A DNA stretch of 56,328 nucleotides from a virus, in IMG/VR virus record IMGVR_UViG_3300008448_000099, positions 1-56,328 of that record; one strand, written 5' to 3'. The notes under the pieces are model-generated. The model ran no database searches. It saw nothing but the letters and a program-made list of their open reading frames with translations, and was not told the origin of the DNA. Below, piece by piece: positions 42,521 through 51,120 of the stretch (its first letter is position 1; each line of letters begins with the position of its first letter). The translations under genes and the position numbers were made by a program.

Positions 42521-42941
42521 ACCGGTAGCGTGTAATGACGCTGAGTTGGCTTGGGCTTTTCCGAGCGTAGACCCCGGTGCGAAACCCCTTGGTGCCCGTG
42601 TATTAGTTCAGTTGCGGCGCACAAAAAAGAAGGCGACTAGCGCAGGGATTATTTTGGTTGAAGAGACCAAAGAAACCGAGAAGTGGAACAACATGGTGGC
42701 TAGAGTCATTGAGATCGGCCCCTTGGCGTTCAAAAAGCGCGACACGATGGAGCCATGGCCTGAGGGCTCATGGTGTGAGGTTGGCGACTATATCCGCGTC
42801 CCGAAGTGGGGCGGCGATCGTTGGGAAGTAGAAGTCCCCGGCGAGAAGGATGAGGACCCTGCCCTCTTTATGGTGTTAAACGACCATGAAGTCATTGCCA
42901 AATTGACCGGCGATCCGCTAGCAGTCAAAGCCTTTATCTAA
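42507..42941 (+). CDS. GroES-like co-chaperonin
   Basis: 144 aa (start ambiguous between 42501, 42504, 42507 and 42513; 42507 has the best spacing to TAAAGG). KPLGARVLVQLRRTKKKATSAGIILVEE, then ARVIEIGPLAF and GDYIRVPKWGG, then VLNDHEVIAKL reproduce the Cpn10 order of strands and a mobile-loop-like segment. Known phage Cpn10 proteins (T4 gp31) work with host GroEL to fold the capsid protein. Position two genes before scaffold fits this. Confidence 0.75.
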   Translation: MQMNEPVACNDAELAWAFPSVDPGAKPLGARVLVQLRRTKKKATSAGIILVEETKETEKWNNMVARVIEIGPLAFKKRDTMEPWPEGSWCEVGDYIRVPKWGGDRWEVEVPGEKDEDPALFMVLNDHEVIAKLTGDPLAVKAFI

Positions 42942-42950
42942 GGGGAAACC

Positions 42951-43898
42951 ATGAGCGAAGAAATCAAAGACGAAGATATCAAGGTATCTGAAGAGAAGGA
43001 CGGCTCTGCCACCGTTGAGGTGCCGGAGAGCCTGATGCCCTCGGAGAAAGAACAAGACGATCAGCCTGAGGAACAAAAGGCTGAGGCTTCTGCTGACGAC
43101 TCTGATGAGGATCACCCCGATGACACGGATGCCGTCCGGGAAGCCCGCAGAGCCCGCCGCAAGGCAAAAAAGGAGTACATCAAGCGCACCAACCAAGAGA
43201 AGGATCAGCGTCTTGCCATGCTAGACCGGCAGAACAAGGAGTTGATGGCTCGGTTGGCCGCAGTAGAAAAGCGTACCCATATGCAAGACCTAGCCTCAAT
43301 CGACAAGGCGATCTCCGACGAGAATGCCCGGTTGAGTTACGCCAAGATGAAGATGAAGGAGGCGGCTGACAACTCTGACGGCCAAGCCCTGATTAAGGCA
43401 AAGGAGCTTTGGGACGAAGTAAAAGACCGGATTGAGAAGCTACAGGTCTATAAAAAGCAAAGCGAAGTAGTGCCTGAGCCTCCTGCCGACCCGATTGTTA
43501 AGGAATTGGCTGAAGAGTGGATGGATCGCAACCCTTGGTACGACCCCGATCTGTCCGACCGTGATAGCAAGATCGCCAAGCGGATCGATAACCAACTTGT
43601 AAAAGAAGGTTGGGACCCCGGTACCGAAGATTATTGGGAAGAACTCGACGCACGGTTGCAGAAACAAAGATCTCGCCAATATACTGAAACTAATGACGAG
43701 GTTCCACGAAAGAGAGGTCCTAAAAGCGTCGTAACCGGAAGCGAAAGAGAGACGGGTGGTGGCGGAAGCCGGAACACCTTGACCCTGTCGCCTGAGCAAG
43801 TACGAGCCATTAAGGAAGCGGGAATGTGGGATGACCCCAAGAAACGCAACCGAATGATTCAAAAATACGCCGAATACGCACGCACAAATAGGAGCTAA
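42951..43898 (+). CDS. Capsid scaffolding protein
   Basis: 315 aa. Acidic N-terminal third, a long coiled coil (LDRQNKELMARLAAVEKRTHMQ), DPIVKELAEEWMDRNPWYDPD and a basic C-terminus (EVPRKRGPKSVVTGS). This composition and its place between portal and capsid genes identify a scaffold. A basic C-terminal helix would bind the coat protein. Confidence 0.8.
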   Translation: MSEEIKDEDIKVSEEKDGSATVEVPESLMPSEKEQDDQPEEQKAEASADDSDEDHPDDTDAVREARRARRKAKKEYIKRTNQEKDQRLAMLDRQNKELMARLAAVEKRTHMQDLASIDKAISDENARLSYAKMKMKEAADNSDGQALIKAKELWDEVKDRIEKLQVYKKQSEVVPEPPADPIVKELAEEWMDRNPWYDPDLSDRDSKIAKRIDNQLVKEGWDPGTEDYWEELDARLQKQRSRQYTETNDEVPRKRGPKSVVTGSERETGGGGSRNTLTLSPEQVRAIKEAGMWDDPKKRNRMIQKYAEYARTNRS

Positions 43899-43901
43899 AC
43901 C

Positions 43902-44438
43902 ATGGATTCCCGTCTAAAAAAATCTTTATCTTCAGGTTCACGCGAAACTCGCTCACGCGAGGACGATAGCCGTAAGGCACCTGAGGATTCGTTCGTTTCA
44001 TCCGAAGAGCGTCGAAAGATGTGGAAAGATGAGTGGACACAAAGTGCGCTGCCTAATGCGCCTCAAATACCCGGCTGGCACGTTTGCTGGCTATCAACCA
44101 CTAACTCATACGACAGCATTGATAAGCGAATCCGCTTAGGCTACATACCGGTGAAAATCGAAGAAGTGCCTGGGTTTGAGAACTATCGCGTAAAGGCTGG
44201 CGAGCACGTTGGTTATATTGCGTGTAACGAAATGCTGCTCTTCAAGATCCCTGAGGAAGCCTATCAGGAGATCATGACCCACTTCCACCATGAACAACCG
44301 CTTGAGGAAGCAAACAAGATCAGGGTGCAAGCAGAGCAACAGGTTGGACGCGATAGCACAGGCCGTAGGCTTGGGCAGGTTGAGGGCGAGGGCTTAGACG
44401 ACATTGACAAACCCCTACCCGCACCGGTTTTCCAGTGA
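43902..44438 (+). CDS. Head-region protein, unknown
   Basis: 178 aa. Basic, Ser/Arg-rich N-terminus (SSGSRETRSREDDSRK), a compact beta core (HVCWLSTTNSYDSIDKRIRLGY, KAGEHVGYIACNEMLLFKIP) and helical end. Found between scaffold and decoration genes. Probably structural. Confidence 0.65.
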   Translation: MDSRLKKSLSSGSRETRSREDDSRKAPEDSFVSSEERRKMWKDEWTQSALPNAPQIPGWHVCWLSTTNSYDSIDKRIRLGYIPVKIEEVPGFENYRVKAGEHVGYIACNEMLLFKIPEEAYQEIMTHFHHEQPLEEANKIRVQAEQQVGRDSTGRRLGQVEGEGLDDIDKPLPAPVFQ

Positions 44439-44471
44439 CGGGAGGCTTTATCAACCATTAAGGAGTAAGAA

Positions 44472-45071
44472 ATGAGTGCAACCTCTGCTCCGTTTGGACT
44501 GCGCCCCGCGTTCCATCCTTCTGGTCTGGATCGCGCCGCAGCTCTTGCAAACGGAATTCAAGCTGTATCGACCTCCGGGAATGTATCCGCTGGCTACGCT
44601 AGCAACATCCTCAAAGGTCAACCCGTAAAAATGAACACCGCTGGTTACATTGAAGTCGCCGCTACTGGCGAGGCTTTCCTTGGCGCTTTTGCAGGCGTTG
44701 AGTGGACTGATGCAACCGGTCGGCGCCGTGTAAGCAACTACTGGCCCGCCAATGAGTCTTTCCAAGTTGGCTCCGTGATTGCTTATTTCTACCAAGACGC
44801 CAATATCGTCTATGAGATTCAGGCAGCAGGTTCCCTGACTCAGGCCGCTATCGGCGACGAGTTCGACATCACTAACGAAACTGCTGGCTCTACCACTACC
44901 GGTCTGTCGCAAGCTACCCTTGGTACTTCGGCTGCTGGTTCGGGTAACGCTAAGCAGATGCGTGTGATTGATATTGCTCCGTACCCCGACAATGCTTGGG
45001 GAGATGCGTACACGATTGTACGAGCCGTTATTAGCGAATCGCAGTACGCAGGTACTGTTAACGCAATCTAA
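44472..45071 (+). CDS. Head decoration/structural protein
   Basis: 199 aa with AAGGAG upstream. SAPFGLRPAFHPSGLDRAAAL then ASNILKGQPVKMNTAGYIEVA and FLGAFAGVEWTDATGRRRVSN. The sequence is beta-rich and typical of small head proteins encoded just before the major capsid gene. Confidence 0.7.
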   Translation: MSATSAPFGLRPAFHPSGLDRAAALANGIQAVSTSGNVSAGYASNILKGQPVKMNTAGYIEVAATGEAFLGAFAGVEWTDATGRRRVSNYWPANESFQVGSVIAYFYQDANIVYEIQAAGSLTQAAIGDEFDITNETAGSTTTGLSQATLGTSAAGSGNAKQMRVIDIAPYPDNAWGDAYTIVRAVISESQYAGTVNAI

Positions 45072-45085
45072 GGAGGGCATAGAAC

Positions 45086-46000
45086 ATGGCAGCCCCGATG
45101 CGTAGTACCGACTTTAGAAGTATTGTTGAGCCAATCCTTAACGAATGCTTCGATGGAGTCTATGATCAGCGTACCGATGAGTGGTCGCGTGTTTTCCGCG
45201 AGCAACAAGGTATTCCCCGCAACTATCACGAAGAGCCCGTCCTTTATGGATTTGGCGCTGCGCCCCAACTGCCTGACGGTACTCCGGTAACGTATCAGCA
45301 GGGTGGCGTACTCTTCCTGAAGCGCTATGTGTACTCGGTGTATGGCCTTGCCTTCGCCCTGACCAAAGTGCTCGTGGAAGACGGCGACCATATCCGTATT
45401 GGTCAGGTATATGCTCGTCACCTAGCTCAGTCCTTGATTGAAACCAAGGAAACGCTGGCTGCGAACATTCTTAACCGTGCGTTTAACTCCGCTTACCCTG
45501 GTGGCGATGGCGTTCAACTGAACTCCGCTTCGCATCCGATTGTAAACGGTACATTCAGCAACCTGCTGACAACCCCTGCAAACCTGTCGCAGACCTCGCT
45601 TGAGCAGATGCTCATTCAGATCCGTCAGGCAGTAGACAACAACGGCAAGAAGATCCGTTTGGTGCCCCGTCAGTTGGTCGTGGCTCCTGGCAATGTCTTC
45701 CAAGCTGAAGTTCTGCTGAAGTCCGTGCTCCGTGCAGGCAACGCAAACAACGACATCAACCCGATCAAGTCCATTGGACTGCTCGACGAGGGTGCTGCTG
45801 TTCTGTCGCGTCTGACCTCTGCAACGGCTTGGTGGGTTCAGACGGATGCTCCGGAAGGCATGAAGCTCATGATGCGTCGTGGTCTTGAGAAGACCATGGA
45901 AGGTGACTTTGAGACCGACACAATGCGGTACAAGGCAACTGAGCGTTATGACCTCGGCTTCACCGATCCCCGTGCTATGTACGGTACACCTGGCGTCTAA
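45086..46000 (+). CDS. Major capsid protein
   Basis: 304 aa. Helical N-arm (RSIVEPILNECFDGVYDQ), E-loop-like segment, a long spine helix (LAQSLIETKETLAANILNRAF) and terminal ERYDLGFTDPRAMYGTPGV. Pattern and placement after scaffold identify an HK97-fold coat protein; PRQLVVAPG and AWWVQTDAPEGMKLMMRRG are also characteristic. AGGAGGG upstream. Confidence 0.85.
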   Translation: MAAPMRSTDFRSIVEPILNECFDGVYDQRTDEWSRVFREQQGIPRNYHEEPVLYGFGAAPQLPDGTPVTYQQGGVLFLKRYVYSVYGLAFALTKVLVEDGDHIRIGQVYARHLAQSLIETKETLAANILNRAFNSAYPGGDGVQLNSASHPIVNGTFSNLLTTPANLSQTSLEQMLIQIRQAVDNNGKKIRLVPRQLVVAPGNVFQAEVLLKSVLRAGNANNDINPIKSIGLLDEGAAVLSRLTSATAWWVQTDAPEGMKLMMRRGLEKTMEGDFETDTMRYKATERYDLGFTDPRAMYGTPGV

Positions 46001-46005
46001 TGGAT

Positions 46006-46022
46006 GGGGGCCTTGTGCCCCC
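46006..46022 (+). terminator. GC hairpin after capsid gene (attenuator-like)
   Basis: GGGGGC-cttgt-GCCCCC, six GC pairs, followed by CTCTCTCT rather than a T-tract. It may slow transcription or stabilise the capsid mRNA end. Confidence 0.5.
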
Positions 46023-46041
46023 CTCTCTCTAGGAGAATGCA

Positions 46042-46731
46042 ATGGCAAATCTAGTAACTCGTTTCCCCAATGGCGTGACCAACGTGGGAGAGGATTCGCT
46101 ATTTGCTGATCTGGGAATGCCAGCCCCGACTCTGTTTCACAGTTACATGGAAGACTTCGACTATTACACGGCCGGAGATTGGACAGTAACTGAGACTGAT
46201 GCGGGTGCTACACAGGCACTTACAGACGGTGATGGCGGTCTGCTTTTAATCACCAATACCGCGGCAGACAATGATCTTGTTGCTATCCAGAAAAAAGGCG
46301 AGTCATTCCGCTTTGCTTCTGGCAAAAAGTTGTTCTTTGAAGCTCGCTTCAAGGTCAATGATGCAACTCAGTCTGACTTGGTAATGGGTCTTCAAATTAC
46401 TGACACAACCCCGCTTGATGTGTCGGATGGCGTGTTCTTTATCAAGGCTGACGGTGCCGCTACGGTTAACCTGTTGGTTGAGAAGAACAACACGGCAACC
46501 ACCGCATCTTCTGTAGCAACAATGGTTGATGACACGTTTATCCGTCTTGGTTTCTTCTATGACGGCGATTCGCAGGTTCAGTACTTCGTAAACGGCGTTC
46601 TTGGCGGTGCTTCGGTTACCACCAACCTGCCTGATGACGAAGACATGACCATTTCGTTTGCGCTTCAGAACGGCGAAGCCGTAGCGAAAACCATGACGGT
46701 TGACTACATCTTCGTTGCGAAGGAGCGTTAA
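46042..46731 (+). CDS. Jelly-roll/concanavalin-like virion protein
   Basis: 229 aa. SYMEDFDYYTAGDWTVTETD, LFFEARFKVNDATQSDLVMG, FIRLGFFYDGDSQVQYFVNG and TVDYIFVAKER outline a concanavalin/LamG-like jelly roll. Likely exposed on the capsid and able to bind surface glycans. GGAG upstream. Confidence 0.7.
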   Translation: MANLVTRFPNGVTNVGEDSLFADLGMPAPTLFHSYMEDFDYYTAGDWTVTETDAGATQALTDGDGGLLLITNTAADNDLVAIQKKGESFRFASGKKLFFEARFKVNDATQSDLVMGLQITDTTPLDVSDGVFFIKADGAATVNLLVEKNNTATTASSVATMVDDTFIRLGFFYDGDSQVQYFVNGVLGGASVTTNLPDDEDMTISFALQNGEAVAKTMTVDYIFVAKER

Positions 46732-46733
46732 TC

Positions 46734-47621
46734 ATGGGTCAGTTCAAGCCAATGGTCAAAATGATGACCACGGAGCCCACCGTTGAGTTAAAACTCAAAA
46801 AGGGCGGGAAGGTTGAGAAGAAGATGCAGTCGGGCGGGGCTTTGGCTTCCACGGCTTCTCCTGCCCCGGCAGCAATGTCGATGGCAGGGGATACCATGGG
46901 TGGTGCCGCTCCTATGCGTCCTTCTTTGGCCGCTCGTCGCCGCATGATGCGTAATCGTCCTTCAGGTGCGGCTCCCGCTGCTCCCGTTGGTTCGGCAGCA
47001 CAAGTCATGAAAAAAGGCGGTGAGACCAAGGCTGAACACGCAGCCGAGATGAAGAAAATGGCTAAGACCGCTGAGAAGCTGAAAGAGCACGCCGACAAGC
47101 CTGCTTCCAAGGCTCACAAGGGTCTGAAGACAGGCGGCGTTGTGAAGGGTCAAGGCGGTTACAAGACCGGTGGCGTAGTGATGGGTCAGGGCGGCTATAA
47201 GGCCGGCGGGATCATCACGGAGAAGGAAGGGTCGAAAGACGCTGGTGAATACAAAAACACCAAGATGGTCACGACCAAGCCCGATCATTCGCCTGCAAAA
47301 ACCGGTGGCGTGAAGCTCGGCAACGGCGGTGGCTACAAGAAAGGCGGTGCCGCAAAAAAGTATGCTGAGGGCGGGTCGGTGAACGATTCTGGTAAGGCTG
47401 AAAAGATGCCTCAGGGTCGTAAGAAGCCGTCTGCGTCCGTAAGCATTACTGAACTCTCCGGAACCTTCAAAAAGGGTGGGTCAGTAATGACCCCGGCAGA
47501 GAAGCGTTTGACTAAGGTATTTGATAAGGAAAACGCCCCTGCAATGAAGGCTGCTAAGACCAAGGATGTTGAGGTCTATAGCAAGTACGGAAAGAAAATG
47601 CGGTACGGTGGTTCGTGCTAA
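46734..47621 (+). CDS. Glycine/lysine-rich virion protein with GG motifs
   Basis: 295 aa. Very basic. Contains ten or more copies of a basic-GG-small/hydrophobic motif: LKKGGKV, KTGGVVKGQGGYKTGGVV, YKAGGII, YKKGGAAKK, FKKGGSV. A helical stretch (HAAEMKKMAKTAEKLKEHADK) precedes them. Low complexity. It may bind DNA inside the capsid or associate with membrane. Similar motifs occur in the polyvalent and internal proteins. No defined family. Confidence 0.6.
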   Translation: MGQFKPMVKMMTTEPTVELKLKKGGKVEKKMQSGGALASTASPAPAAMSMAGDTMGGAAPMRPSLAARRRMMRNRPSGAAPAAPVGSAAQVMKKGGETKAEHAAEMKKMAKTAEKLKEHADKPASKAHKGLKTGGVVKGQGGYKTGGVVMGQGGYKAGGIITEKEGSKDAGEYKNTKMVTTKPDHSPAKTGGVKLGNGGGYKKGGAAKKYAEGGSVNDSGKAEKMPQGRKKPSASVSITELSGTFKKGGSVMTPAEKRLTKVFDKENAPAMKAAKTKDVEVYSKYGKKMRYGGSC

Positions 47622-47626
47622 ACAAG

Positions 47627-47651
47627 GTAGGGGCTTCGGCCCCTGCTTTTT
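47627..47651 (+). terminator. Rho-independent terminator with UUCG tetraloop
   Basis: GTAGGGGC-TTCG-GCCCCTGC (one T-G wobble) followed by TTTTT. It separates the capsid block from the following head and tail genes. Confidence 0.85.
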
Positions 47652-47666
47652 AGTGAGGAATAAAAG

Positions 47667-47972
47667 ATGAAATTGCAGACTGTAAGCCAAACCGGAGTGG
47701 GCTCAAGCGATCCGATCGTGATGAACCTGAACGCCACCCCTTTCAATGTTGGCTTTGGCGTGGTGAAAAGCGGAACTGTCGATTACACCGTTCAGCATAC
47801 TTTTGACGATCCAGCGGTTGGGTTTACCACTTGGTTTCCGCATCCAACAGTAGCCGCTCAGATTGCAAACGCTGACGGAAACTATGCTTTCCCAGTAACG
47901 GCTATCCGGGTGACCATGAATTCGGGAACCGGCACCGCTACCTTGAAACTGATTCAAGCAGGCATTGCGTAA
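47667..47972 (+). CDS. Small beta-rich virion protein
   Basis: 101 aa, GTGAGG upstream. VMNLNATPFNVGFGVVKSG, YTVQHTFDDP and RVTMNSGTGTATLKLIQAG outline a beta sandwich. Common next to capsid genes. TAATG overlap with the next gene. Confidence 0.65.
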   Translation: MKLQTVSQTGVGSSDPIVMNLNATPFNVGFGVVKSGTVDYTVQHTFDDPAVGFTTWFPHPTVAAQIANADGNYAFPVTAIRVTMNSGTGTATLKLIQAGIA

Positions 47973-48193
47973 TGGCCGGCGGCGTTGGCTTTGAAGAAGT
48001 AGCGAATTTCGCTAATACCTTCCCTGGGCAAGCCTCAGGTACGGTTGCTGACGCTCATAACGGATACGGCAATGATGTTGGAGGCCAATCGGTGATTGTT
48101 CGAGGGCCGGTAGCCGCAGGACCCTATTACATCCTGATGGAAAGCACAGGCTATGTCCTTCAGGAAAACAGCGACAAGATTGAGTTGGAGTAA
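47972..48193 (+). CDS. Small virion protein, unknown
   Basis: 73 aa. Glycine-rich (GQSVIVRGPVAAGPYYILME). Probably structural because of its neighbours. Not recognised. Confidence 0.6.
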   Translation: MAGGVGFEEVANFANTFPGQASGTVADAHNGYGNDVGGQSVIVRGPVAAGPYYILMESTGYVLQENSDKIELE

Positions 48194-48196
48194 AAA

Positions 48197-48778
48197 ATGG
48201 CAGATACCAAGATCTCAGCAATGACCGCGGCTTCGCTACCATTAGATGGCACGGAGTTAGTGCCTATTGTTCAGAGCGGCAATAACAAAAAGACCACAGT
48301 AGCTGATATTGACGCTTACAACAGGTCTTACGGCCAATGGAGCGATTCAACTAGTCAGACCGGCAATATTTCTGCCGGAACGGTCATGACGTTTAATACG
48401 CAGGATGTTGTCGACACCATTACATTGGTTGGCGGCACCCAATTTACCGTTCCAAATACCGGTATTTATGACCTGCAATTTAGCGCTCAACTTAAAAATA
48501 CTGACAATACCCAACATGAGACGGTCATTTGGTTCAAGGTAAATGGTACGGATGTGCCTAGTTCAGCTACTGCTATTACTGTTCCTGCTCGAAAAACAGC
48601 AAACATTTATGGTTATGCCGTAGCCGCATGGAACATTTTCTTTGACTTAAATTCAAACGATTACGTTGAAATTTATTGGTTGCCATCATCAACTTTGGTA
48701 ACCCTTTCTGCACAGTCTTCGACGGCTACGCATCCTGCGATTCCATCGGTCATCGCAACCTTACAGCAGGTGGCATGA
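48197..48778 (+). CDS. Head/tail fibre with C1q-like beta domain
   Basis: 193 aa. N-terminal anchor GTELVPIVQSGNNKKTTVADI recurs in the fibre at 51120. The C-terminal part (FTVPNTGIYDLQFSAQLKN, ETVIWFKVNGT, DYVEIYWL) has the strand pattern of C1q/TNF-like jelly rolls. Could be a short fibre or capsid spike. Confidence 0.65.
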   Translation: MADTKISAMTAASLPLDGTELVPIVQSGNNKKTTVADIDAYNRSYGQWSDSTSQTGNISAGTVMTFNTQDVVDTITLVGGTQFTVPNTGIYDLQFSAQLKNTDNTQHETVIWFKVNGTDVPSSATAITVPARKTANIYGYAVAAWNIFFDLNSNDYVEIYWLPSSTLVTLSAQSSTATHPAIPSVIATLQQVA

Positions 48779-48978
48779 TGCCAGCCAAGTCAAAATCTCA
48801 GTTTCGGCTAATGAAAGCGGCTGAATACAACCCTAAGTTTGCTAAGAAGGTTGGTATTAAGCCTTCTGTGGCGGCTGAGTTTACTGAAATGAATGTCGGC
48901 AAGAAGTCTTATGCAAAATTGCCTGACTCAAAGCCTGCAAAAAAATCAGGCGGAAAAATTAAGAAAGGGGTGTTTTAA
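48775..48978 (+). CDS. Small basic protein
   Basis: 67 aa, ATGA overlap; two ATGs in a row, either may be used. KSQFRLMKAAEYNPKFAKKVG and KSYAKLPDSKP are typical of small basic phage proteins; C-terminus lysine-rich. Function unknown. Confidence 0.65.
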   Translation: MMPAKSKSQFRLMKAAEYNPKFAKKVGIKPSVAAEFTEMNVGKKSYAKLPDSKPAKKSGGKIKKGVF

Positions 48979-49446
48979 ATGGCTATGAATCCTATGGGTG
49001 ACGACTTTAAATTGATGACCCCAATTGCTCCAGATGTAAAAAGCCCGTTACGCGCTGGGCCAGACTTGACTCCTCGTCAAATTTTTAATCAACAACGAGA
49101 AGCCGCACAAGTTGCTAGACGAACTGCTATGCAGCCAGTTCGTCAAATGCAAGATATTGCTCAACGGCGTGCAGCAAAAGAGTCTGTTATGTCAAATTAT
49201 AAAAACGCAGTTGAAAAAGCAAGGGATGCTTTTAACCTTGCTAAAGCAGGTCCGCGCACTGGTGGGGATATGTTGCCACCCGGAAAGGCTCCAATTACCG
49301 ACATGGGTCCGGGTAGTGGTCTAGCGCCAAAAGCAGGGCAACCAATGGCATCCGCCCCAGTACCAAGTACTCCACCCGGAATGAAAAAGGGCGGCAAGAC
49401 TACCGTGGTAAAGACGGCCTCCAAAGGCAGAAAGTGCGATTGGTAA
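48979..49446 (+). CDS. Virion-region protein, basic
   Basis: 155 aa. LTPRQIFNQQREAAQVARRT and MSNYKNAVEKARDAFNLAKAG are helical; the proline-rich end contains GMKKGGKTTVV, another copy of the basic-GG motif. Not recognised. Confidence 0.6.
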   Translation: MAMNPMGDDFKLMTPIAPDVKSPLRAGPDLTPRQIFNQQREAAQVARRTAMQPVRQMQDIAQRRAAKESVMSNYKNAVEKARDAFNLAKAGPRTGGDMLPPGKAPITDMGPGSGLAPKAGQPMASAPVPSTPPGMKKGGKTTVVKTASKGRKCDW

Positions 49447-49447
49447 A

Positions 49448-49705
49448 ATGGCTACCTCCAAGAAGGATGTGAACTTAGCCGTTGGCCGCGGAGAAAAGCT
49501 CCCCGTATCGAAAGGTGCTGGGCTAACTGCTAAAGGTCGGGCTAAGTACAACCGGGAGACCGGTAGCGATCTAAAAGCGCCTCAGCCACAGGGCGGTAAA
49601 CGCCGGGATTCATTCTGTGCTCGTATGGGTGCGATTGCTACCAAAAGCGAGCGGGGAAGTCGTGCCCGCGCATCTATGAAGCGTTGGAACTGTCCGGGGT
49701 GGTAA
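49448..49705 (+). CDS. DUF6321-like small protein
   Basis: 85 aa. LPVSKGAGLTAKGRAKYNRETGSDLK and RRDSFCARMGAI...CPGW are the signature of a small phage family (DUF6321). Basic, with two cysteines. It occurs among structural genes; role unknown. Confidence 0.75.
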   Translation: MATSKKDVNLAVGRGEKLPVSKGAGLTAKGRAKYNRETGSDLKAPQPQGGKRRDSFCARMGAIATKSERGSRARASMKRWNCPGW

Positions 49706-50779
49706 ATGGCCTATTCAGGAACCGTAGGAACCACGGTCATCAATGTTCAAACGATGATCGATCATGCGGCAAGACGGAGCGGGAAACTTGCTGAAGAACT
49801 GACCTCTGAGCAGATCATCTCTGCTCGAGAGTCGTTATTTTTTGCTTTATCTGCCCTTGCCAACAAAGGCATCAATTATTGGGCGATCAATAAGAAGGTC
49901 ATTGGTCTAAAGGCTAATCAATACATTTATAAGCTACCGATTGGTGCTATAGATGCCCTGAATGTGCTCTATCGGACGATGAATCGACCGGTTGGGGACT
50001 ATGCTACTAGCGCAGGAGGTACAGTTGGCTTCGTCGCAGACTCCGACATTGACACTTATTGTCAGCAATCCTCAGCGAACGGAAACATCTCCGTTTATTA
50101 CGGTACCGATAACCCAATTTATGCTGGCTCCATTGGTTTTCTGCCTTACATTTCAGGCGGCGGTAGTGCTACTTGGTCTATCATTCTTGAGTATTCGACT
50201 GACGGCAGCACCTGGAACACGCTTGAGGACTTGGGGACGATAGCCGTCACCGACAATGAGTGGGTTTGGACTGATGTTGACCCCGGTCAGAATGTTGAGT
50301 ACTACCGAATCCGGGCTTATAACGGCACAACGCTAGCTTTGCGGGAGTTTTATGTCGGAAATAACGCCCGTCTGATCCAAATGTCCCGCTTAAACCGGGA
50401 TGACTACACAAATCTGCCCAATCAGAACTTCACGGCTAACCAGCCATATCAGTTTTGGTTCGATAGAACGATCCCTCAGCCGACTATGTACCTTTGGCCG
50501 GTGCCTTCTGACCCGTTTATTCAGATGACGGTGTGGTATTCCCGTCAGATCATGGATGTCGGGGCTTTGACCAATGAGCTAGAGGTGCCTCAAAGATGGT
50601 ATGAGGCCACAATCTTCATGCTTGCCCACCGGATGGCGCTTGAGATGCCTAATGTGGCTCCTGATCGCATTGCTTACCTAGAAAAGATGGCCGATCGGTA
50701 CATCTATGAGGCTGAGCAGGAAGAGCGCGACAAGTCGCCTATCTACTATGCGCCTAACATTGCGGTCTACACCCGATAA
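49706..50779 (+). CDS. Head-to-tail adaptor with an inserted beta-sandwich domain
   Basis: 357 aa. The N-terminal helices (INVQTMIDHAARRSGKLAEE) and C-terminal helices (PQRWYEATIFMLAHRMALEM, YLEKMADRYIYEAEQEERD) match phage adaptor proteins. Residues about 95-220 are an insertion with strands such as WSIILEYSTDGSTWNTLEDL and EYYRIRAYNGTTLALREFYVG, resembling discoidin/F5-8C-type domains. The adaptor joins portal and tail; the insertion may face outward and bind a ligand. TAATG coupling to the next gene. Confidence 0.75.
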   Translation: MAYSGTVGTTVINVQTMIDHAARRSGKLAEELTSEQIISARESLFFALSALANKGINYWAINKKVIGLKANQYIYKLPIGAIDALNVLYRTMNRPVGDYATSAGGTVGFVADSDIDTYCQQSSANGNISVYYGTDNPIYAGSIGFLPYISGGGSATWSIILEYSTDGSTWNTLEDLGTIAVTDNEWVWTDVDPGQNVEYYRIRAYNGTTLALREFYVGNNARLIQMSRLNRDDYTNLPNQNFTANQPYQFWFDRTIPQPTMYLWPVPSDPFIQMTVWYSRQIMDVGALTNELEVPQRWYEATIFMLAHRMALEMPNVAPDRIAYLEKMADRYIYEAEQEERDKSPIYYAPNIAVYTR

Positions 50780-51120
50780 TGCCGCGTTTTCTTGACACCA
50801 CAGGCTTAACTTCAGTAGCGATTGCGGTATGCGATCGATGCAAGATGAAGCGAGCCTATGTAAACCTTGGCCCTGATCCTAACTTTCCCGGTTTGCGGGT
50901 TTGCGATCAGGGTTGCAAGGATGAGTTCGACCCTTATAGATTACCCGCAAGGAAGACGGAGAGGATCAATCTTCGCTTTCCGAGGCCGGATGTGAGTGTT
51001 GCTAATGTGCAACCTGCACTCCAAACAGGGGGTTATGGTCAGTTCTTGATCTCCACACAAGGAAATCAGGACGATCCGGAAACCAATGGAAACCTTGACG
51101 TAATTAGTCCGAGCGAATAA
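50779..51120 (+). CDS. Small zinc-binding-like virion protein
   Basis: 113 aa. CDRCKMKRAYVNLGPDPNFPG then CDQGCKDEFDPYRLPARKTE gives four cysteines for zinc. Gln/Asn-rich end. Found between adaptor and fibre; may plug or cap the tail. Not recognised. Confidence 0.65.
   Translation: MPRFLDTTGLTSVAIAVCDRCKMKRAYVNLGPDPNFPGLRVCDQGCKDEFDPYRLPARKTERINLRFPRPDVSVANVQPALQTGGYGQFLISTQGNQDDPETNGNLDVISPSE

Noticed and set aside
45422-46048. Minus-strand ORF of 208 codons opposite the capsid gene
   Set aside because: Shadow of a strongly supported capsid gene; composition is Cys/His-rich as expected for an antisense frame.
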